Positions 22,486 to 27,659 of a stretch of 27,659 nucleotides of DNA are shown one piece after another. The translations under genes and the position numbers were made by a program. Source of the DNA: Fimisoma sp964619315 (GTDB taxonomy: Bacteria > Bacillota > Clostridia > Peptostreptococcales > Anaerovoracaceae); the NCBI GenBank assembly GCA_964619315.1, contig CAZUEH010000016.1:1-27659 (forward strand), given 5' to 3'. A model generated the notes under the pieces. The model searched no databases. It was not told the origin of the DNA and was given only the letters and a program-made list of their open reading frames with translations. Position 1 is the stretch's first letter; each line of letters opens with the position of its first letter.

Positions 22486-24729
22486 ATGCTTAGGTTAAAA
22501 AACGTATCAAAGTTTTACTACAGCAACGGTGTTATCGCCAGCGGATTTTCCAAAGTAAATCTTGAGCTTGCCATGGGTGAGTTTGTGGTTATTACTGGTG
22601 AATCTGGAAGTGGTAAATCAACTTTGCTAAGTGTGCTTTCCGGTCTGGACACATATGAAGAAGGGGAAATGTACATCAATGGGGAAGAAACCAGTCATTA
22701 TAACGAGACTGATTTCGAAGAATATCGTCGCAAATATGTAGGCAATATTTTTCAAAATTTCAACTTGGTAAACAGCTACACTGTGTACCAAAACGTTGAA
22801 CTATCATTAATGCTTAACGGACAAGAGAAAAAAGATACAAAAGAAAAGATTCTCGACATCATACAGAAAGTAGGGCTTGAAAAGTTTGCAAACACAAAGT
22901 GCTCAAAACTTTCCGGTGGTCAAAAGCAGAGAGTGGCAATAGCTAGAGCCCTTGCTAAGGAAACACCAATAATTGTAGCCGACGAGCCTACTGGCAACTT
23001 GGATAGTGAGTCTGCGGAAGAAGTTGTTAAGCTTCTTAATGAAATTTCCAAAGATAAACTTGTAATCATAGTAACCCACAATCTTGAAAAGGTTGAACAG
23101 TATGCTACAAGACTAATCAAGATGCACGATGGAAAAATTTTAGAAGATAAAGTTTTAGAACAACCTTCTGAAGAAAAAGATGAGGAAGAAAGAACTTTCT
23201 CTGACATCACTGTACCAAACCGTGTCAGATTAGGTGTTAGAAACACATTTAACATACCCGCAAAATTTGTATTGATATTTGCGGTATTTCTGTTTGTTTC
23301 ATTTGCGGTGGCCGGAACTTATTCTAGCTTCCAACAAATGGAGTATGAAGAATCCGTATTCGGGTACAACATGTTTTTTAATGATACATCACCTAGCCGC
23401 GTAATAATTTCCAAGCCAGATAAGTCAGCAATAACGGATGCGGAATTTGCTGCGATCGAGGCGCTTAATAATGTAAACAGAATTGCCAAAGATGACGTGT
23501 TGACAGATTATAATATGTCTATTTCGGACGATGAATATTGGTATTATTTTTATGGAAACTTTTTCGACATCCAGGACTTCAAAGGGGAAATCACGGAAGG
23601 AAGACTTCCTGAAAATCCTTATGAGATAGTTTTGACAGGCGGAAAAGACGACTATTATCTTACGCATGACATAGAAGCGTTGCTCAATAAGACTTTCTAT
23701 ATTGAAAGATACGATGTTAATGGCGAAAGAGATACGAGTCAACCTATAAAAGTTGTAGGTGTAGCAATAACCGAGGATAGCGAAGAAAACAACTACAATA
23801 GCTATAACAGCTATTATGTTGGAGAAGAAATTCTTGAGGAACTTAGACAGCAGATGGCTGCCGAAAACAATAATATAAAATCCTATTTTGAAGGTGGATA
23901 TTACAGCGCTAATGAAGGGGATACTGATTTCACCATAACTCCAAATGACAATGTACCTAAGGGCGAGGCTTATGCAAGCGGCAGAGTAAATGATCTTACT
24001 TCTACGGGCAAAAGTGTTGGAAAGGAAGTAGTGATTTCTGCAAACAGCATTTATAACCAAGATTCCATGACTGTAAAGATAAGCAAGATTTACAACAAGA
24101 GCAATTTAAAATCTCTTACTGGAGTCGAGTATAAGGAAAACAATACTGGCGTAGTATATGTCAATTCAGAGGATTATGAAAATCTAATTAATAAAGGAAC
24201 TTTCCAAAGTTCTGTATATGTCAAAGATGTTAAAATGCTAAACGAGACCATTAGTGAACTTGAAAACATGGGCTTTAAAACTTTAGCCATGAAAAATGCT
24301 CTCGCTAAAGACGGCATTGAAGTAATACAGATAGTAACATTGATGAAGACATTTATGATTGGAGTACTGCTGGTAGCATTGTTCTTTATTTCTTATTTCA
24401 TAATAAGAATAGTTTTGAAATCGAGAAATGCGTACTACACAACTTTAAGAACACTTGGAGCATCAAGAAAGATTTCCAAACAACTTTTGGACATTGAATT
24501 GTTTACTTCAGCAACATTAGCTTATGGAATATTTATGGTAGTAATGCTTCTGGTACATGCAGGGGTAATAACTAGCGCGGCAATAGTGGATTTGGCTGGG
24601 TACCTAACTGTGCCAAACTATATCTTAATGTACCTGATTATTATCGTTATGTCCTACCTGATTTCTCACAGATTCTCTAAGAGACTGTTCAAAGATTCTG
24701 TGATGAATACATATAGAGAGGAGGCGTAG
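22486..24729 (+). CDS. ABC exporter subunit, ATPase fused to FtsX/MacB-like permease (first of pair)
   Basis: From ATG 22486 (AAAGGGG 9 nt upstream) it has 747 residues. N-terminal ATPase (1-225): Walker A GESGSGKST (38-46), FQNF Q-loop, signature LSGGQKQR, Walker B VADEPTGNLDS and the THN histidine switch, all canonical. The permease has one membrane helix at about 258-280, a large outer domain (about 281-615), and three helices near 620-642, 672-695 and 710-729: the four-helix MacB/type VII layout. The outer domain carries a GRLPEN motif (372-377) as in MacB periplasmic-core domains. The next gene encodes a similar fusion 3 bp away, so the two probably form a heterodimer. A function in export or resistance to peptides or lipids is likely from the fold, but the substrate is unknown. 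Confidence 0.88.
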   Translation: MLRLKNVSKFYYSNGVIASGFSKVNLELAMGEFVVITGESGSGKSTLLSVLSGLDTYEEGEMYINGEETSHYNETDFEEYRRKYVGNIFQNFNLVNSYTVYQNVELSLMLNGQEKKDTKEKILDIIQKVGLEKFANTKCSKLSGGQKQRVAIARALAKETPIIVADEPTGNLDSESAEEVVKLLNEISKDKLVIIVTHNLEKVEQYATRLIKMHDGKILEDKVLEQPSEEKDEEERTFSDITVPNRVRLGVRNTFNIPAKFVLIFAVFLFVSFAVAGTYSSFQQMEYEESVFGYNMFFNDTSPSRVIISKPDKSAITDAEFAAIEALNNVNRIAKDDVLTDYNMSISDDEYWYYFYGNFFDIQDFKGEITEGRLPENPYEIVLTGGKDDYYLTHDIEALLNKTFYIERYDVNGERDTSQPIKVVGVAITEDSEENNYNSYNSYYVGEEILEELRQQMAAENNNIKSYFEGGYYSANEGDTDFTITPNDNVPKGEAYASGRVNDLTSTGKSVGKEVVISANSIYNQDSMTVKISKIYNKSNLKSLTGVEYKENNTGVVYVNSEDYENLINKGTFQSSVYVKDVKMLNETISELENMGFKTLAMKNALAKDGIEVIQIVTLMKTFMIGVLLVALFFISYFIIRIVLKSRNAYYTTLRTLGASRKISKQLLDIELFTSATLAYGIFMVVMLLVHAGVITSAAIVDLAGYLTVPNYILMYLIIIVMSYLISHRFSKRLFKDSVMNTYREEA

Positions 24730-24732
24730 TTT

Positions 24733-27159
24733 ATGATTAAGTTAAATGGAGTAAATAAGTACTTTAACAAAGGCAAGAAAAATGAAATTCATGTAATAGA
24801 TGAAACTACACTTGATTTAGGAACTAAGGGCTTAGTGGCTTTGTTAGGACCTTCTGGATCCGGTAAAACAACCTTGCTTAATACCATAGGTGGCCTAGAC
24901 AAGGCTAACAGTGGAGATATCTTTGTAGATGGAACTAAAATAACTGGCAAAGGTGCCTCAAAGGTGGACGAAGTAAGAAACTTAAACATTGGATATATTT
25001 TCCAAGACTACAAGCTTGTGGATAATATGACGGTGTACGAAAACGTCGCTATCGCTCTTAGAATGATAGGCATCAAAGACGAAGCAGAAATAAAAAAGAG
25101 AATAGATTATGTTCTTGAAACTCTAAATATATATCGCTATAGAAATAGGATGGCAGATATGCTTTCCGGCGGAGAACGCCAGAGGGTAGGTATCGCAAGA
25201 GCAATCGCAAAAAATCCTAAAATTATCATCGCTGATGAACCGACAGGTAACCTAGATAGTGCCAACACCATAGAGATTATGAATATAATCAAGGCGATAT
25301 CAAGAGATAGACTTGTAGTGCTAGTTACCCACGAAGTGGAAATAGCTAAATTCTATGCTTCAAGAGTAATAGAGCTTAAGGATGGTAAAATAGTCAAAGA
25401 CTACGAAAACCAGACAGACGACAATCTTGATTATAGAATTGATAACAAGTTCTACCTAAAGGATTTTGAAAAGCAAGAGACTGTTAATGATGGCTCTGTA
25501 AACCTTAACTTCTATGGCGGACAAGAAGATTCTTTAGATATGGATATCGTAATCAAAAATGGCAATATCTATATCAAGAGTAAAACCGACCGCAGAATAG
25601 AAGTCATTGATAGCAACTCTGCAATTGAGCTTGTAGATGACCATTATCAGGAAATAAACAAAACACTTTATGAAAATTATAACTTTAATTTTGATCAAGT
25701 AGTGGACAGCGACATAAAGGAAAAGTATAGTTCTATAATAGGCTTTTTCCCATCTATGATTGCTGGGTTCAAAAAAATATTCGCATATCCTATACTAAAA
25801 AAATTGTTACTAATAGGATTTATGGTTGCAGGTATTTTTATAACCTACTCCCTTAGCAGCATATATGCCAGCTTTGATGTGCAGGATGAGGACTTTATAG
25901 GAAACAACAGAGAATACCTATCTGTAGAAATGCCTAAAATTGGAGTTGAGGACTATCTGCAATACGAAAAGACTGAAGGGGTTAAACATGTTTTCCCAAA
26001 CACCTCGACTGTATCTGGTAGATTCAAAATGGACTTCTACTATCAAACGTCTTATGCAGAAAGCGGTTTAATTGGCGCACTAACTGACATAAACGACATT
26101 ACTGAGGCGGATTTAATCCACGGCAGAATGCCTGAAAACCCACAAGAAATAGTAGTTGACAAAATGGCTATCGAAAAAATGTTTGGTACTGGTACTGCGG
26201 GCCAGGTTGGAATCACCGATGCAGAGCAAATGCTAAATCAAATCATTTCGTTGAAACCATTAGAAGATTTTACTATAGTAGGAATTACTGATAAAATACA
26301 ACCTGTAATATATGCAGACCCTTCAATGTTTATTGACATGAAATATAATAGTTACCATGAAGAGGAAGGGGCTTCCGATTTAGGAGTACCAGCTAGACCA
26401 TATAATTATGCCACTTATGCTGGTGAATACACAGTTAAAAAAGGCAGACTTCCTGAAAATGACTATGAAGTGATGGTTCCTTATAGCATGGAAGATGCAA
26501 TGCCACTAAATAAGACAATAGACCAAAAAGTAAATGGTCAGAAGTTAAAAGTGGTAGGATATTATCAAAGTCCTGAAAATATGGAAGTTTATCTTGTAAA
26601 TGAGAACACAATAAAGTATTCTATGATTACAGAAAGTAAGGGATTTGATGTTGCACCATCAGATAAAGATAGTGCTTTGAGTAACTTGCAGGAAAAGAAC
26701 CTCAACGTCAAGTCATCTTATGAGAAAGATAAAAAATCATATGTAGATAGTAGAAGTAAATCCAACAAGAGCACTATAATCATGGGGCTAATAATGTTAG
26801 CTATTTCCTTAATCGAAATACTTCTAATGACTCGCTCATCATTCTTATCCAGAATCAAAGAAGTGGGAATATTTAGGGCTATCGGAATTAAGAAAACAGA
26901 TATATATAAGATGTTCTTAGGTGAGATATTCGCTATAACTACTGTAGGCAGCGTGGTAGGAATAGGAGTCATGTCCTATATACTTTATCACCTATGTCAG
27001 ATATCGTTCCTATCAAATATGTTTGCCATGAATCCGGTGGTAGTATTTGGAGCAGTGATTATTGTTTATGTGTTCAACTCCATAGTAGGATTGATACCTG
27101 TATTCAACACAATGCGCAAAACACCAGCAGCTATATTGGCAAGACACGATGTAGATTAA
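24733..27159 (+). CDS. ABC exporter subunit, ATPase fused to FtsX/MacB-like permease (second of pair)
   Basis: 808 residues; the ATG has GAGGAGG upstream, inside the end of the previous gene. ATPase (1-225): Walker A GPSGSGKTT (39-47), FQDY Q-loop, LSGGERQR, IIIADEPTGNLDS and THE, so both ATP sites of a heterodimer could be active. A region of about 125 residues (about 225-350), rich in Asp, Asn and Tyr, separates it from the first membrane helix (about 352-374), a longer linker than in the partner. The outer domain (about 375-680) has two GRxPEN motifs (464-469 and 571-576). Three final helices lie near 681-702, 732-755 and 769-793, with an FRAIGIKKTDIYKMFL FtsX-type coupling segment between them. 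It forms one operon with the preceding gene. Confidence 0.88.
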   Translation: MIKLNGVNKYFNKGKKNEIHVIDETTLDLGTKGLVALLGPSGSGKTTLLNTIGGLDKANSGDIFVDGTKITGKGASKVDEVRNLNIGYIFQDYKLVDNMTVYENVAIALRMIGIKDEAEIKKRIDYVLETLNIYRYRNRMADMLSGGERQRVGIARAIAKNPKIIIADEPTGNLDSANTIEIMNIIKAISRDRLVVLVTHEVEIAKFYASRVIELKDGKIVKDYENQTDDNLDYRIDNKFYLKDFEKQETVNDGSVNLNFYGGQEDSLDMDIVIKNGNIYIKSKTDRRIEVIDSNSAIELVDDHYQEINKTLYENYNFNFDQVVDSDIKEKYSSIIGFFPSMIAGFKKIFAYPILKKLLLIGFMVAGIFITYSLSSIYASFDVQDEDFIGNNREYLSVEMPKIGVEDYLQYEKTEGVKHVFPNTSTVSGRFKMDFYYQTSYAESGLIGALTDINDITEADLIHGRMPENPQEIVVDKMAIEKMFGTGTAGQVGITDAEQMLNQIISLKPLEDFTIVGITDKIQPVIYADPSMFIDMKYNSYHEEEGASDLGVPARPYNYATYAGEYTVKKGRLPENDYEVMVPYSMEDAMPLNKTIDQKVNGQKLKVVGYYQSPENMEVYLVNENTIKYSMITESKGFDVAPSDKDSALSNLQEKNLNVKSSYEKDKKSYVDSRSKSNKSTIIMGLIMLAISLIEILLMTRSSFLSRIKEVGIFRAIGIKKTDIYKMFLGEIFAITTVGSVVGIGVMSYILYHLCQISFLSNMFAMNPVVVFGAVIIVYVFNSIVGLIPVFNTMRKTPAAILARHDVD

Positions 27160-27161
27160 TT

Positions 27162-27659
27162 ATGAAAGAAAAAACTAATTTGAAAGATTTACAATTTAAT
27201 GAACTAGAGTCACTTTTGGTGAAAATGGGAGAACCTAAATTCAGAGCCAAGCAAATTTTTGCTTGGCTCTATAAGGGTGCTAATTCATTCGAAGAGATGA
27301 AAAACATACCCGCCACCCTATCTGACAAGCTTGAGAGGGAAGGCTGTCATGTTGGTATTTTTATGCCTCTCGAGGTACAGGTATCTAAGATAGACAAGAC
27401 TCGCAAATATTTATTTGAGCTTGAGGATGGAAACACCATAGAAAGCGTATTCATGAAATACAAATATGGCAACACCATTTGTCTATCATCGCAGGCAGGC
27501 TGCCGAATGGGTTGCAGCTTTTGTGCGTCAACTATAGGAGGGTTATCCCGTAATTTGTCCGCCGGAGAAATGTCCGAACAGCTTTTGGCGGCAGAGCGTG
27601 ATGCGGGGGAAATAATAAATCACATTGTAATAATGGGCAGCGGCGAGCCATTTGATAAC
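27162..27659 (+). CDS. rlmN: 23S rRNA (adenine(2503)-C(2))-methyltransferase / tRNA A37 methyltransferase, partial
   Basis: Radical SAM enzyme that methylates A2503 of 23S rRNA and A37 of some tRNAs. The first 166 codons are present and the window then ends within the gene, so the second half of the radical SAM domain is missing from view. Seen: the N-terminal EPKFRAKQIFAWLYKG helix-hairpin region (about 24-39), the substrate-side SSQAGCRMGCSFCAS with the CxxxCxxC iron-sulfur ligands, TIGGLSRNLSAGE and MGSGEPFDN. The start follows the ABC gene by 2 bp and no Shine-Dalgarno sequence is visible, so translation may depend on the gene before it. Clostridia usually have rlmN next to a Stp-type phosphatase gene and a PASTA kinase; what lies to the right is unknown. 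Confidence 0.95.
   Translation, partial: MKEKTNLKDLQFNELESLLVKMGEPKFRAKQIFAWLYKGANSFEEMKNIPATLSDKLEREGCHVGIFMPLEVQVSKIDKTRKYLFELEDGNTIESVFMKYKYGNTICLSSQAGCRMGCSFCASTIGGLSRNLSAGEMSEQLLAAERDAGEIINHIVIMGSGEPFDN

Noticed and set aside
23425..24060. 211-aa minus-strand open frame opposite the first ABC gene
   Set aside because: Antisense to the outer domain of a well-supported gene, no ribosome site and no recognisable features.

Overview
The window is 27.7 kb of A/T-rich DNA (by eye below 45% GC) with every supported gene on the + strand. Gene content, order and strong AGGAGG-type ribosome binding sites point to a low-GC Gram-positive of the class Clostridia (Bacillota): a PolC-type replicative polymerase directly after dxr-rseP-ispG, and the rimP-nusA-rnpM-ylxQ-infB-rbfA-nrnA-truB-ribF-rpsO-pnp order. 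Genus cannot be fixed from the sequence alone.

Layout. 1-189: end of an open frame built from a 72-bp tandem repeat that enters from outside the window; rpsB-tsf, which usually precede pyrH, are not seen. 242-10203: pyrH and frr (UMP kinase, ribosome recycling), then uppS-cdsA-dxr-rseP-ispG (isoprenoid and phospholipid precursors plus an intramembrane protease) and polC. 10204-10466: terminator, new promoter and a leader hairpin. 10467-18765: the nusA-infB operon (ribosome maturation, transcription elongation, translation initiation, tRNA modification, RNA turnover, flavin synthesis). 18797-21564: rpsO with its own promoter and probable S15-responsive leader, a terminator, a structured leader and pnp. 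21803-22374: carD on its own promoter. 22417-27159: a promoter with an embedded palindromic operator driving two tandem MacB-like ATPase-permease fusion genes. 27162 to end: the 5' part of rlmN.

Most of the window is conserved housekeeping. Three things stand out. (i) PolC is 1276 aa and lacks the whole DEDDh proofreading exonuclease that is normally inserted in its PHP domain, while the PHP domain keeps a full apparent set of metal ligands. (ii) The 72-bp repeat at the left edge carries a 17-bp palindrome whose two complete copies differ by a compensatory base-pair change. (iii) The ABC exporter pair has a perfect 11-bp dyad lying between and over its promoter elements, which suggests repression by an unseen regulator, possibly GntR/YtrA-like.

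Several start codons were moved inward from the longest open frame because of Shine-Dalgarno placement and family length: uppS, nusA, infB, rbfA, nrnA, ribF, rpsO, pnp and the first ABC gene. No tRNA, rRNA, insertion sequence, CRISPR array or origin was seen.
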